From the NCBI GenBank assembly GCA_963850195.1, contig CAWKKD010000007.1, positions 186,001 through 250,000 of the forward strand: DNA of 64,000 nucleotides, given 5' to 3'. Of this stretch, positions 55,017 to 63,763 are shown piece after piece. Source of the DNA: Actinoallomurus sp963850195. GTDB lineage: Bacteria; Actinomycetota; Actinomycetes; Streptosporangiales; Streptosporangiaceae. The notes beneath the pieces were generated by a model. That model was not told the DNA's origin. It did not search any database and saw nothing but the letters and a program-made list of their open reading frames with translations. The position numbers were made by a program, and so were the translations under genes. The stretch's first letter is position 1; every line of letters starts with the position of its first letter.

Positions 55017-56920
55017 TCGTCCTGGCGGCCGTCGCGGTCCTCCTCCCGTTCACCGCCGCGTTCGTCGGCATGCTGTTCGGGCCCACCATCTCCCACCTGC
55101 TGTCGCCGATCGCGCGGCGGCTGCGGCGCCCGGGTGCGGTCGTGCGGCGCACGCAGATCATCACCCGCCGGCTGCCCGCGAACGGCCCGGCGCTGATCGC
55201 GGTGCTGCCGGTGGCCGTCTCGACGGTCCTCAGCGCGGTGATCGCGTTCGAGCAGTGGCGCGAGCCGCGGGTCCGCGTGGGCACACTCACCGTGGTCCGT
55301 ACGGGCGGCCTGCCGTTCGGCGTCTCGCTCGACGTCGACGGGCTGTCGGCGGTCGTCGCGCTGATGGTCTGCTGCGTGGCGCTGGCCGTGCAGATCTACT
55401 CTGTCGCGTACATGCGCGAGGACCCGCGCTACTCCTCGTACGCCGCGTTCGTGTCGATGTTCACCGCGGCGATGCTGCTCGTGGTGCTCTCCGGCGACCT
55501 GCTGGTGCTGTACGTCGGCTGGGAGGTCATGGGCGTCTGCTCGTACTTCCTGATCGGCCACTACTGGCACCACCGGGAGACCTCGCGCGCGGCCGTGAAG
55601 GCGTTCCTGGTGACCCGGCTCGGCGACGTCGGCTTCCTGTTCGGCATCTTCGCGCTGGGCCTGGGCGCGCACTCGTTCCAGATCCGTACGGTCCTGGCGC
55701 ACGTCGGCTCGATGCCGCACGCGACGCTCACCGCGGCGACCCTGCTGCTGCTCTGCGGCGTGGCCGGCAAGAGCGCGCAGTTCCCGCTGCACACCTGGCT
55801 GCCCGACGCGATGGCCGGCCCCACGCCGGTCAGCGCGCTGATCCACGCGGCGACCATGGTCGCGGCCGGGATCTACGTGGTCGCGCGGCTCTATCCGGCG
55901 TTCCTGGCCGCTCCGGCGTCCCTCTCGGTGCTCGGCGTGATCGCGTCGGTGTCGATGCTGGGCGCCGCGCTGGCCGCGCTCGCCCAGGACGACCTCAAAC
56001 GGGTGCTGGCCTACTCCACGGTCAGCCAGCTCGCGTACATGGCCGGCGGCCTCGCGGTCGGCACCCGCGACGGCGCGATCTTCCATCTCCTCGCCCACGG
56101 GGCGTTCAAGGCGCTGCTCTTCCTCGGCGCCGGCTGCGTCATCGTCGCGGTCGGCTCGAACATGATGACCGCGATGGGCGGCCTGCGGATCGCCATGCCG
56201 GTGACGTTCTGGTCGATGACGGTCGGCTTCGCGGCCCTGGCCGGCGTCCCGCCGGCGAGCGGCTTCTTCAGCAAGGACGCGATCCTGGCGCAGGCCTGGC
56301 ACACCGCGAGCCACGCCGGCCGCATCCCCACCTGGACCGGCTGGCTGGTGCTGGTCACCGGCCTGGCCACGGCCGTGGTCACGGCGGCGTACGCCACGCG
56401 CACCTGGCTCGTGACCTTCTTCGGCGAGCGGCGGTCGCCGGTCCCGGCCCGTGAGGCGTCCGGCCTGATGCGCTGGCCGGTGGCGGTGCTCGCGGTGCCG
56501 GCGGCGGTCCTCGGCTTCTTCGGGTTCGCCAGTGACCGGCTGCGGCCCGAGCCCGGCATGGCCCTCGTGTCACTGCTGTGCGTCGCCGCCGGAGTCGGCG
56601 GCGTCTACCTCGTGTGGAACCGCGACCCGGCGCTGGACCCGGTGCGCCTGCTCGGCCGGGCACGGCCGTTCCTGCGCGACGGCTACCGCCTCGACGACGT
56701 CTACGACGTGGCCTTCGTACGGCCGGTCCTGGCACTGGCCCGCCTGGTCGTGGCCGCCGACGGGCGGGTCGTGGACGGCGCCGTCGAGGCTTCGGGACGC
56801 GGCGCGATACGGCTCGGCGGCCTGCTGCGCCGCACACAGAACGGCAACCCGCAGACGTACGTCTCCGGGGTCCTGGCGGGAGTAGTGATCATCGTGCTCG
56901 CGGTCGTGGTGCTCACATGA
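55013..56920 (+). CDS. nuoL2: NuoL-like antiporter subunit (cluster 2)
   Basis: 635 residues. Conserved WEVMGVCSYFLIGHYW, GKSAQFPLHTWLPDAMAGPT and HAATMVAAGIYVV motifs, with the C-terminal lateral-helix region present. GTG start overlaps nuoK2. Confidence 0.93.
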   Translation: MIVLAAVAVLLPFTAAFVGMLFGPTISHLLSPIARRLRRPGAVVRRTQIITRRLPANGPALIAVLPVAVSTVLSAVIAFEQWREPRVRVGTLTVVRTGGLPFGVSLDVDGLSAVVALMVCCVALAVQIYSVAYMREDPRYSSYAAFVSMFTAAMLLVVLSGDLLVLYVGWEVMGVCSYFLIGHYWHHRETSRAAVKAFLVTRLGDVGFLFGIFALGLGAHSFQIRTVLAHVGSMPHATLTAATLLLLCGVAGKSAQFPLHTWLPDAMAGPTPVSALIHAATMVAAGIYVVARLYPAFLAAPASLSVLGVIASVSMLGAALAALAQDDLKRVLAYSTVSQLAYMAGGLAVGTRDGAIFHLLAHGAFKALLFLGAGCVIVAVGSNMMTAMGGLRIAMPVTFWSMTVGFAALAGVPPASGFFSKDAILAQAWHTASHAGRIPTWTGWLVLVTGLATAVVTAAYATRTWLVTFFGERRSPVPAREASGLMRWPVAVLAVPAAVLGFFGFASDRLRPEPGMALVSLLCVAAGVGGVYLVWNRDPALDPVRLLGRARPFLRDGYRLDDVYDVAFVRPVLALARLVVAADGRVVDGAVEASGRGAIRLGGLLRRTQNGNPQTYVSGVLAGVVIIVLAVVVLT

Positions 56921-58455
56921 TCCTCGTGGCGATGGTGGCCGTGCCGCTGCTCGGCGCGCTGCTCACCCTGCTCTCGCCGTCGGGAAGCTCCCGGCGGACC
57001 ACGCGCCTCGCGCGGCTCCTCGGCCTCGTCGCGTCCGCGGCCACGCTGGTGCTCGCGCTGGTGGCCGCCGCGACGTTCGACTACGGGCGGCGCGGCCAGC
57101 AGCTCGGCGTGGACCACGCGTGGGCGGCCTCGATCGGGCTCCGCTTCCACCTCGGTGTCGACGGGATCTCGCTGCCGCTCATCGTGCTGACCGCGACGCT
57201 GACGTTCCTGTGCATGATCTACACCGCGCGGGTCCTGCCGGCCGGGCCGGGCGGGCCGACCCCGTCGCCGAAGGCCCTGATCGGGCTGGTCCTGCTGCTC
57301 GAGGTCGGCATGCTCGGCACGTTCGTCGCGCTCGACCTCGTGCTCTTCTTCGTGTTCTTCGAGGTCGTCCTGCTCCCGATGTACTTCGTCATCGCGAACT
57401 GGGGCGGCTCCGGCGACGGCGGACGCGAGCGCGCGCGTGCGGCGGCCAACAAGTTCATCCTCTACACGCTGCTCGGCTCGGGCTTCCTGCTGGTCGGCAT
57501 CCTGCTCGTCGCGGTCGACGCCCACACGCTCGACGTCACCGCGCTGGCCGCGCGGCACGGCGCGGGGTTGTCCCACGGCGTGCAGGTCGCCGCGTTCGGG
57601 CTGATCGCGCTCGGCTTCGCGGTCAAGACGCCGATGTGGCCGCTGCACACCTGGCTGCCGGACGCGCACACCGAGGCGCCGACCGTCGGTTCGGTCCTGC
57701 TCGCCGGCGTGCTGCTGAAGATGGGCACGTACGGGTTCGTCCGCATCGCGGTGCCCATCGTGCCCGGGGGAGCCAGGACTCTCGCGCCGTACCTCGGCCT
57801 ACTGGCGGTCATCGGCATCATCTACGGCGCGCTCGCCTGCCTGGCCCAGCGCGACCTGAAGCGCATGATCGCCTACTCCTCGATCGGCCATATGGGGTTC
57901 GTGCTGCTGGGCATCGCCACGCTCACCCCGGTCGGCCTGAACGCCGCCCTGTTCGGCAACGTCGCGCACGGCCTGATCACCGGCCTGCTCTTCTTCCTGG
58001 CCGGAGCGATCAAGGAGCGGTACGGCACGGGCGATCTGGACGCCCTCGGCGGCGGCATGCTCGCCAAGGCGCCCTACCTCGCCTCGATCCTCACCTTCGC
58101 CTCGATCGCCAGCCTCGGGCTGCCGGGCCTGGCCGGGTTCTGGGGCGAGATGCTCGCGCTGCTCGGCGCCTACCGGCCCGAGGCGGGCCTGCCGCGCGCG
58201 ACCTTCGTGACGTTCATGGCGCTGGGCGGGCTGGGCGCGCTGCTGACCGCGGCGTACTTCCTGCGAATGCTGTCCCGGCTCACCCACGGGCCGGTCGCCG
58301 AGCGCTGGAGGGCCGTGCGCTTCCCCGACGTGCGCATCCACGAGCTGCTGGCGTGGACGCCGCTGATCACCGCCACGCTGTTCATCGGGCTGTGGCCCAA
58401 GACGCTCCTCGCCCTCACCGATGGTGCCGTACGCGTGCTCCTGGGGGGCCGATGA
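56917..58455 (+). CDS. nuoM2: NuoM-like antiporter subunit (cluster 2)
   Basis: 512 residues. FFEVVLLPMYFVIANWGG, KTPMWPLHTWLPDAHTEAP and RMIAYSSIGHMGFV identify it. ATGA overlaps at both ends. Confidence 0.93.
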   Translation: MILVAMVAVPLLGALLTLLSPSGSSRRTTRLARLLGLVASAATLVLALVAAATFDYGRRGQQLGVDHAWAASIGLRFHLGVDGISLPLIVLTATLTFLCMIYTARVLPAGPGGPTPSPKALIGLVLLLEVGMLGTFVALDLVLFFVFFEVVLLPMYFVIANWGGSGDGGRERARAAANKFILYTLLGSGFLLVGILLVAVDAHTLDVTALAARHGAGLSHGVQVAAFGLIALGFAVKTPMWPLHTWLPDAHTEAPTVGSVLLAGVLLKMGTYGFVRIAVPIVPGGARTLAPYLGLLAVIGIIYGALACLAQRDLKRMIAYSSIGHMGFVLLGIATLTPVGLNAALFGNVAHGLITGLLFFLAGAIKERYGTGDLDALGGGMLAKAPYLASILTFASIASLGLPGLAGFWGEMLALLGAYRPEAGLPRATFVTFMALGGLGALLTAAYFLRMLSRLTHGPVAERWRAVRFPDVRIHELLAWTPLITATLFIGLWPKTLLALTDGAVRVLLGGR

Positions 58456-59897
58456 TCCAGTCGATCGACTACCTGGCGATCCTGCCGGTCCTGATCGTCG
58501 CGGTGGCGTCGGTCGCCGTGCTGATGGCCGACGCCTTCGGGGCGTCACGGCGGATCGTCGGCCTGGTGACGGCACTCTCGCTGTCGGCGGCCGCGGTCGC
58601 GCTGGCGCCCGGACGGGGCCGCAGCACGTTCTGTGTGCCGGGCTCGCACGGGTCCTGCTCGTACGTCTCCGACGACTTCACCCTGCTCTTCCAGACCGTC
58701 GTGCTGCTCGCAGCGGTCGTCGTGGTGCTGCTGTCCCATGGCGAGATGCGGCGGTCCGCGCTGCCCGCCGGCGAATACCACTTCCTCATCCTGTCGGCGA
58801 CCACCGGCGCGCTGCTGCTGGCCGCGGGCCGGGACCTGATCACGCTCGTGGTCGCGCTCGAGACGCTGTCATTGCCGGTGTTCGCCCTGGTGGCCCTGCG
58901 GCGCTTCGACGCCGTCGCCGGTGAGGCCGCGGTGAAGCTGTTCCTGGTCTCGGTGGTGTCCTCGGCGGTCACGCTGTTCGGGATCAGCCTTCTGTACGGG
59001 GTGACCGGCGCGATGTACCTCGACCGGCTCGCGGCGGGGCTGACGCACGTACCCGCCGACCTGAAGCCGGTCGCGGCGGCCGGCGTCGTCCTGCTGATCG
59101 CCGGGTTCGGTTTCAAGGTCGCCGCCGTGCCGTTCCACTTCTGGGCGCCGGACGTCTACCAGGGCGCGCCGCTGCCCGTCGCGGCGTACCTGTCGGTCGT
59201 CTCCAAGGCGGGCGGCTTCGCGGGACTCACCGTCGTGCTCGTCGTCGGCCTGTGGCCGCTGGGGAACACCTGGGGTCCGCTGATGGGCGTGCTGTCGGCC
59301 CTGACGATGACGCTCGGCAACCTCGTCGCGCTGCGCCAGCGCGACGCCGTACGCCTGCTGGCCTGGTCGTCGGTGGCGCAGTCCGGGTACATGCTGGCCC
59401 CGCTCGCCGGCGGCGCGAAGGTGCGACCGCATGAGTCGATGACGGCCACCGCGGCCTACGTCGCGATGTACGCGATCATGAACATCGGCGCCTTCGCGGT
59501 CGTCGCCGTGGTCGCCCGGCGCGGCGGCCGGGACCTGGCGGACTTCCGCGGGCTCGTACGCGCCAACCCGCGCATCGCGGCCGCGCTGGCGTTCTTCCTC
59601 ATCTGTCTCGCCGGGCTGCCGCCGGGCGTCATGGGGCTGTTCGCCAAGGTCGTGGTCTTCCGGGCCGCGATCGACGGCGCGGCCACCTGGCTCGCCGTCG
59701 TCATGGCCATCAACACCGTGATCGGTCTCTACTACTATCTCGGCTGGGCCGCGCGCCTCTTCGCGCCCGCGCGCCGCAAGCCCATCCCGGCCGGCCGTGC
59801 CGCCGGCATCGCCATCGCGGTGTCCCTGGCCGGGGCCGTGGTGGTCTCGGTCGCACCTGAGCTGGTGCTCCACGCCGCAGCCCTCGCCGTTCCCTAA
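58452..59897 (+). CDS. nuoN2: NuoN-like antiporter subunit (cluster 2)
   Basis: 481 residues. Shows ALETLSLPVFALVAL, KVAAVPFHFWAPDVYQGAP and LLAWSSVAQSGYM. It ends cluster 2. With L2, M2 and K2 the proton-pumping arm is complete. Confidence 0.93.
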   Translation: MIQSIDYLAILPVLIVAVASVAVLMADAFGASRRIVGLVTALSLSAAAVALAPGRGRSTFCVPGSHGSCSYVSDDFTLLFQTVVLLAAVVVVLLSHGEMRRSALPAGEYHFLILSATTGALLLAAGRDLITLVVALETLSLPVFALVALRRFDAVAGEAAVKLFLVSVVSSAVTLFGISLLYGVTGAMYLDRLAAGLTHVPADLKPVAAAGVVLLIAGFGFKVAAVPFHFWAPDVYQGAPLPVAAYLSVVSKAGGFAGLTVVLVVGLWPLGNTWGPLMGVLSALTMTLGNLVALRQRDAVRLLAWSSVAQSGYMLAPLAGGAKVRPHESMTATAAYVAMYAIMNIGAFAVVAVVARRGGRDLADFRGLVRANPRIAAALAFFLICLAGLPPGVMGLFAKVVVFRAAIDGAATWLAVVMAINTVIGLYYYLGWAARLFAPARRKPIPAGRAAGIAIAVSLAGAVVVSVAPELVLHAAALAVP

Positions 59898-59957
59898 CTG
59901 GGAACGTTTCTCCAGGTCAGGACGTTGACCGAAGGGGACCTAGGGGAGGCAGCAAAG

Positions 59958-60815
59958 GTGCGCTTCAACGGTGCTAGAACCGCGGTTCTGTTCATGGGTC
60001 TGTCCGTCCTGCTCGTCGTGGTCGGTGGCCTGCTCGGAGGCGGTCCTGGCCTGCTGGTCGCCCTCGTGCTGGCCCTCATCACCAACGGCGTCGCCTACTT
60101 CGCGAGCGACCGGATCGCGCTGTCGGCGATGCGCGCCCGCCCCGTCAGCGAGGTCGAGCAGCCCGCCATCTACCGGGCCGTCCGCGAGCTGTCCACGGCC
60201 AAGCGCCGGCCGATGCCCCGCCTCTACGTCTCGCCGACCGTCGCGCCGAACGCCTTCGCCACCGGCCGCAACCCGCGCCGCGCCGCGGTCTGCTGCACGA
60301 TGGGCATCCTGGAGATCCTCGACGAGCGCGAGCTGCGCGCCGTACTGGCCCACGAGCTGTCGCACGTCTACAACCGCGACATCCTGATCTCCTCGGCCGC
60401 CGGGGCGTTCGCCGCCGTCGTGACCTGGGCGGCCGGCATCGGCTGGTTCATCCCGCTGGGCAAGTCCGACGACGAGGAGGGTGCCGGCGTCCTCGGCGCG
60501 CTCCTGCTCCTGGTGCTCGGCCCGATCGCGGCGGCCATCATCCAGCTCGCGATCAGCCGCACGCGGGAGTTCCAGGCGGACGCCTCGGGCGCCCAGCTCA
60601 GCGGCGACCCGCTCGCGCTCGCGGCGGCCCTGCGGAAGATAGAGAACGGCACACGTGAGCTGCCGCTGCCCGAGGACGGCCGTCTCGCCTCCGTCGGCCA
60701 TCTGATGATCGCGAACCCGTTCCGCGCGCAGGGCGTCGTACGGCTCTTCTCGACCCACCCCCCGACCGCCGAGCGCGTCGCACGGCTGGAGGAGATGGCG
60801 GGCTACCGCCGCTAG
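59958..60815 (+). CDS. htpX: HtpX-family membrane zinc metallopeptidase
   Basis: 285 residues. N-terminal membrane helices, zinc site HELSH, and the third ligand in TREFQADASGA. HtpX degrades damaged membrane proteins; it fits next to large membrane-complex genes. GTG 59958 (VRFNGARTA) has GGGGAGG upstream and matches the family N-terminus; a start at 59925 is less likely. Confidence 0.92.
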   Translation: MRFNGARTAVLFMGLSVLLVVVGGLLGGGPGLLVALVLALITNGVAYFASDRIALSAMRARPVSEVEQPAIYRAVRELSTAKRRPMPRLYVSPTVAPNAFATGRNPRRAAVCCTMGILEILDERELRAVLAHELSHVYNRDILISSAAGAFAAVVTWAAGIGWFIPLGKSDDEEGAGVLGALLLLVLGPIAAAIIQLAISRTREFQADASGAQLSGDPLALAAALRKIENGTRELPLPEDGRLASVGHLMIANPFRAQGVVRLFSTHPPTAERVARLEEMAGYRR

Positions 60816-60816
60816 A

Positions 60817-60873
60817 GCGTGTCTGACAGATCCCTGTCCTACCGCTGCTACGAACGCGATCTGTCAGACACGC
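60817..60873. repeat. Perfect 16-bp inverted repeat after htpX
   Basis: GCGTGTCTGACAGATC (60817-60832) and GATCTGTCAGACACGC (60858-60873) are exact inverted copies around a 25-nt loop. It may be the htpX terminator or a remnant of transposon ends; GTGTCTGAC-type ends are seen in actinobacterial insertion sequences. There is no U-tract. Confidence 0.65.
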
Positions 60874-60921
60874 CCCCAGCCGGTTGCGGCCATTCTCGTC
60901 CCGGCGGAGACGCGTGATCAG

Positions 60922-60927
60922 TACGCT
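60922..60927 (+). promoter_or_regulatory. -10 box of dacB
   Basis: TACGCT lies 8 nt before the dacB ATG, and no ribosome-binding site is present; probable leaderless start. Confidence 0.45.
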
Positions 60928-60935
60928 CTTCCGTC

Positions 60936-62480
60936 ATGCGACGATCGACCCGATTTGCCCTGCTGCTCGCCGGAGGGGTGGTCGCCGCGTCAGGCGTGGT
61001 CGCTCCGGCCCAGGCGACGCCCAGGCCCGCCCCCGCGGTCAAGTCCGCCGCCGGAGACCTCAAGACCGACCTCGACCAGATCCTGAGCGACAGCCGCCTG
61101 AACGGCGCGACCGCCGGTCTGATCGTGCGGAACGCCGACACCGGCGAGGTGCTCTACACGCACAACGTGGACGCGCAGGTCACCCCCGCGTCCAACAACA
61201 AGCTCGAGACGTCGACCGCGGCGTTCGGGATCCTCGGATCCGGCTACCGGTTCCGTACCAGTGTCTACACGCGCGGCAACGACCTGTACCTCAAGGGCAC
61301 CGGCGACCCGACGATGCGTGGCGCCGACTACGACGAGCTCGCGGCGGCGATCGCCGCCAAGGGCATCAAGAAGGTCAAGGGGGCCCTGGTCGCCGACGAC
61401 ACCTGGTTCGACGCGCAGCGCGTGCCGGCCGACTGGGACCCGACCGACCTGCCGTACTACTACGCGGCGGAGAACTCCGCGCTGACCGTCTCGCCGGACC
61501 CGGAGTTCGACGAGGGCACGGTGAACGTCTCCGTCACGCCCGGGACGCAGGGCGCGGTGCCCAAGGTCGGCCTCAGCCCGAAGACCGGCGTCGTCACGAT
61601 CGACAACAAGGCGACGACCGGCGCGCCGGGTTCGGCCTCCACGGTCTCGATCGACCGTACGGTCGGCACCAACACGATCGTGATCAGCGGGTCCATCCCG
61701 TCGGACGGCGCCAAGTTCGAGGACCTGGCCACCGTGCACAACCCGACGCTGTACGCGGCCGACGTCTTCCGTCGCGCGCTCAGCGCGCACGGGGTCACCG
61801 TCACCGGCGCCACCCGGCGCGGCGCGACGCCCAAGGGCGCCAAGACGGTCACGACCCGGCAGTCGATGCCGCTGTCGGAGCTGGCCACGCCGTTCCTCAA
61901 GCTCAGCAACAACCCGATCGCCGAGACCCTCGTCAAGGCGATCGGCCACAAGGTCAAGGGCAAGGGCACCTGGGCCAACGGCCTGGGCGCCATTTCGATC
62001 TACCTCAAGGGCCTCGGCGTCGACACCTCGCAGGTGAAGCAGTCCGACGGCTCGGGCCTGTCGCACGCGAACCACACGACGACCCAGCAGCTCTCGAACG
62101 TCCTCAAGGCGGCGCAGAGCCAGAGCTGGTACTCGACCTGGTACAACGCGCTGCCGATCGCGGGCAAGCCCGGTGAGTTCGTCGGCGGCACCCTCGCGTC
62201 GCGCATGGCCGGCACCGCGGCCGCCGGGAACGTGCACGCCAAGACCGGTTCCCTCACCGGCGTCACGGCGCTGTCCGGGTACGTCACCGACCCGTCCGGG
62301 CAGAAGCTGATCTTCTCCAGCGTCTTCAACGGCTACCAGGGCGGCTCGCCCAAGGACATCGAAGACAAGATCGCCGTCCGGCTGGCGTCCGGGAAGAACT
62401 CCGTGACGACCACGACGTTCGGCCGCTCCGTCGCGCGCAACGGCAGCCAGCTCGAGTGCTCCTGGACGCATTCCTGCTGA
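60936..62480 (+). CDS. dacB: D-alanyl-D-alanine carboxypeptidase/endopeptidase (PBP4, S13 family)
   Basis: 514 residues. Signal peptide ending near PAQA; penicillin-binding motifs SNNK (SxxK, in TPASNNKLET), SNN (LSNNPIAETL) and KTG (HAKTGSLTG). The region between the first two carries the PBP4 insertion domains. It trims or cleaves peptidoglycan stem peptides outside the membrane. ATG start supported by the -10 box. Confidence 0.93.
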   Translation: MRRSTRFALLLAGGVVAASGVVAPAQATPRPAPAVKSAAGDLKTDLDQILSDSRLNGATAGLIVRNADTGEVLYTHNVDAQVTPASNNKLETSTAAFGILGSGYRFRTSVYTRGNDLYLKGTGDPTMRGADYDELAAAIAAKGIKKVKGALVADDTWFDAQRVPADWDPTDLPYYYAAENSALTVSPDPEFDEGTVNVSVTPGTQGAVPKVGLSPKTGVVTIDNKATTGAPGSASTVSIDRTVGTNTIVISGSIPSDGAKFEDLATVHNPTLYAADVFRRALSAHGVTVTGATRRGATPKGAKTVTTRQSMPLSELATPFLKLSNNPIAETLVKAIGHKVKGKGTWANGLGAISIYLKGLGVDTSQVKQSDGSGLSHANHTTTQQLSNVLKAAQSQSWYSTWYNALPIAGKPGEFVGGTLASRMAGTAAAGNVHAKTGSLTGVTALSGYVTDPSGQKLIFSSVFNGYQGGSPKDIEDKIAVRLASGKNSVTTTTFGRSVARNGSQLECSWTHSC

Positions 62481-62495
62481 TCGACCCGCTCGATC

Positions 62496-62535
62496 GGGCC
62501 CGTCCGCGTCATGCGGGCGGGCCCGTTTCGTCTTA
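62496..62535 (+). terminator. Terminator of dacB
   Basis: A stem of CGGGCCCG-T-CCGC with GCGG-G-CGGGCCCG around a 5-nt loop (62496-62526), 16 nt after the dacB stop, followed by a T-rich TTTCGTCTT tail. The tail runs into the MITE's left target duplication. Confidence 0.8.
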
Positions 62536-62536
62536 G

Positions 62537-62696
62537 AGACTGTTGGGGAGCCCCATGCCCTGCTGCGCGGGGCCCAGGCGACGCCTCGCCGCGTTGTCGT
62601 CGGTCGCCGGCCGACACCAGGCCGACTCCCTCCTCCGCCTTGCGACGCACCCCCTGGACCGCCGCTCGCGACGGCCGAGGGCTCCCCAACAGTCTC
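62537..62696. mobile_element. 160-bp MITE-like element with 18-bp terminal inverted repeats
   Basis: GAGACTGTTGGGGAGCCC (62537-62554) and GGGCTCCCCAACAGTCTC (62679-62696) are exact inverted copies. Both ends are flanked by TTA (62534-62536 and 62697-62699), a 3-bp duplication as made by the TNA-targeting branch of the IS5 family. No transposase is encoded. The right TTA is the map stop codon on the minus strand. Confidence 0.75.
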
Positions 62697-63455
62697 TTAC
62701 GCCGTGAGGACGACCGGGCCGTCGCCCGTGATGGCGATCGTGTGCTCGAAGTGCGCGGCGCGGCTGCCGTCGACGGTCGCGATCGACCAGCCGTCGGCGA
62801 GCGTACGCCCGGCGTCGCCGCCGCCCTCGATGACCATCGGCTCGATCGCGATCACCAGGCCCTCGCGCAGCCGCATGCCGCGTCCGGGCCGTCCGGTGTT
62901 GGGCACGTGCGGGTCCTCGTGCATGGCCGTGCCGATCCCGTGCCCGCCGCAACCCTCCAGGAGCCCGTACGGTCGCGCGGTGGCCTGGACGGCGTAGGAG
63001 ACGTCGCCGAGCCGACCGCCGGGCCGTGCGGCCTCGATCGCGGCCGACAGCGCCTCGCGCGTGACGTCCATGAGGCGTACGGCGTCGTCGTCGACCGTGC
63101 CCACCGGGACCGTCACGGCGGAGTCGCCGTGGTAGCCGCCGACCTCCGCGCCGCAGTCGATCGACACGATGTCGCCCTCGCGCAGCACGCGTCCGTCGGG
63201 GATGCCGTGCACCACGACGTCGTTGACCGACAGGCACAACGTCGCCGGGTAGGGGCTGCGCGCGGAGCCCGGGAGGTAGTTCAGGAACGACGGCCGCGCG
63301 CCGTGCTCGCGGATGCTGGCCGCGCCGATCTCTTCCAGCTCGGACAGGCTGACACCGGGGCGTACCGCGGCCGCGACCCGCCGCAGCGTCGCGCCGACGA
63401 CCTGGCCGGCCTCGCGCATCCGGTCCAGCTCCGCCTGGTTCTTCAAGGTCACCAT
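62697..63455 (-). CDS. map: Methionine aminopeptidase, type I
   Basis: 252 residues; removes the initiator Met. Metal ligands are seen in order: DCGAEVGGYHGDSA (two Asp with spacing), GHGIGTAMHEDPHVPN (His), IEPMVIEG (Glu) and the final Glu in RAAHFEHTIAIT. The stop codon TAA is the target duplication of the MITE, so the last codons may differ from the ancestral gene. ATG start is supported by a minus-strand -10 box. Confidence 0.94.
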   Translation of the reverse strand: MVTLKNQAELDRMREAGQVVGATLRRVAAAVRPGVSLSELEEIGAASIREHGARPSFLNYLPGSARSPYPATLCLSVNDVVVHGIPDGRVLREGDIVSIDCGAEVGGYHGDSAVTVPVGTVDDDAVRLMDVTREALSAAIEAARPGGRLGDVSYAVQATARPYGLLEGCGGHGIGTAMHEDPHVPNTGRPGRGMRLREGLVIAIEPMVIEGGGDAGRTLADGWSIATVDGSRAAHFEHTIAITGDGPVVLTA

Positions 63456-63490
63456 GGCTGTATTTTAATACTAGTCATATAATCCATGCC
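63456..63490. promoter_or_regulatory. Divergent leaderless promoters of map and the XRE regulator
   Basis: TATAAT (63478-63483) lies 7 nt before the XRE ATG. On the minus strand TAAAAT (63467-63462) lies 6 nt before the map ATG. The two -10 boxes are 10 bp apart around ACTAGT, so one bound repressor could block both. The stretch is strikingly AT-rich for this genome. Confidence 0.65.
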
Positions 63491-63757
63491 ATGGTCAGAA
63501 CCCCGCTCACCGAAGACCAGCGCGACCGCGGCCGTGCCCTCGGCCAGGTCCTGCGCGCCGCACGCGGCCCGAGGACGGCGGCCTCCGTCGCCGCCGAGGC
63601 GGGAATCTCCCTCGACACCCTGCGCAAGATCGAGCGCGGGGCGATCTCGGCACCCGCCTTCTTCACCGTCGCCGCCCTGGCCCGCGCGCTCGGCCTCGAC
63701 CTCACCGAGCTGGGCCGGCGCCTCGGCCCGGGTGAGGGGTCGCGCCTGGCAGGCTGA
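63491..63757 (+). CDS. XRE-family transcriptional regulator
   Basis: 88 residues, essentially one HTH_3 domain (SVAAEAGISLDTLRKIERGAI, FFTVAALARALGLDLTEL). No effector domain. Its position across a shared promoter suggests control of itself and map. The hydrolase gene follows after 6 nt. Confidence 0.85.
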   Translation: MVRTPLTEDQRDRGRALGQVLRAARGPRTAASVAAEAGISLDTLRKIERGAISAPAFFTVAALARALGLDLTELGRRLGPGEGSRLAG

Positions 63758-63763
63758 CCGTCA

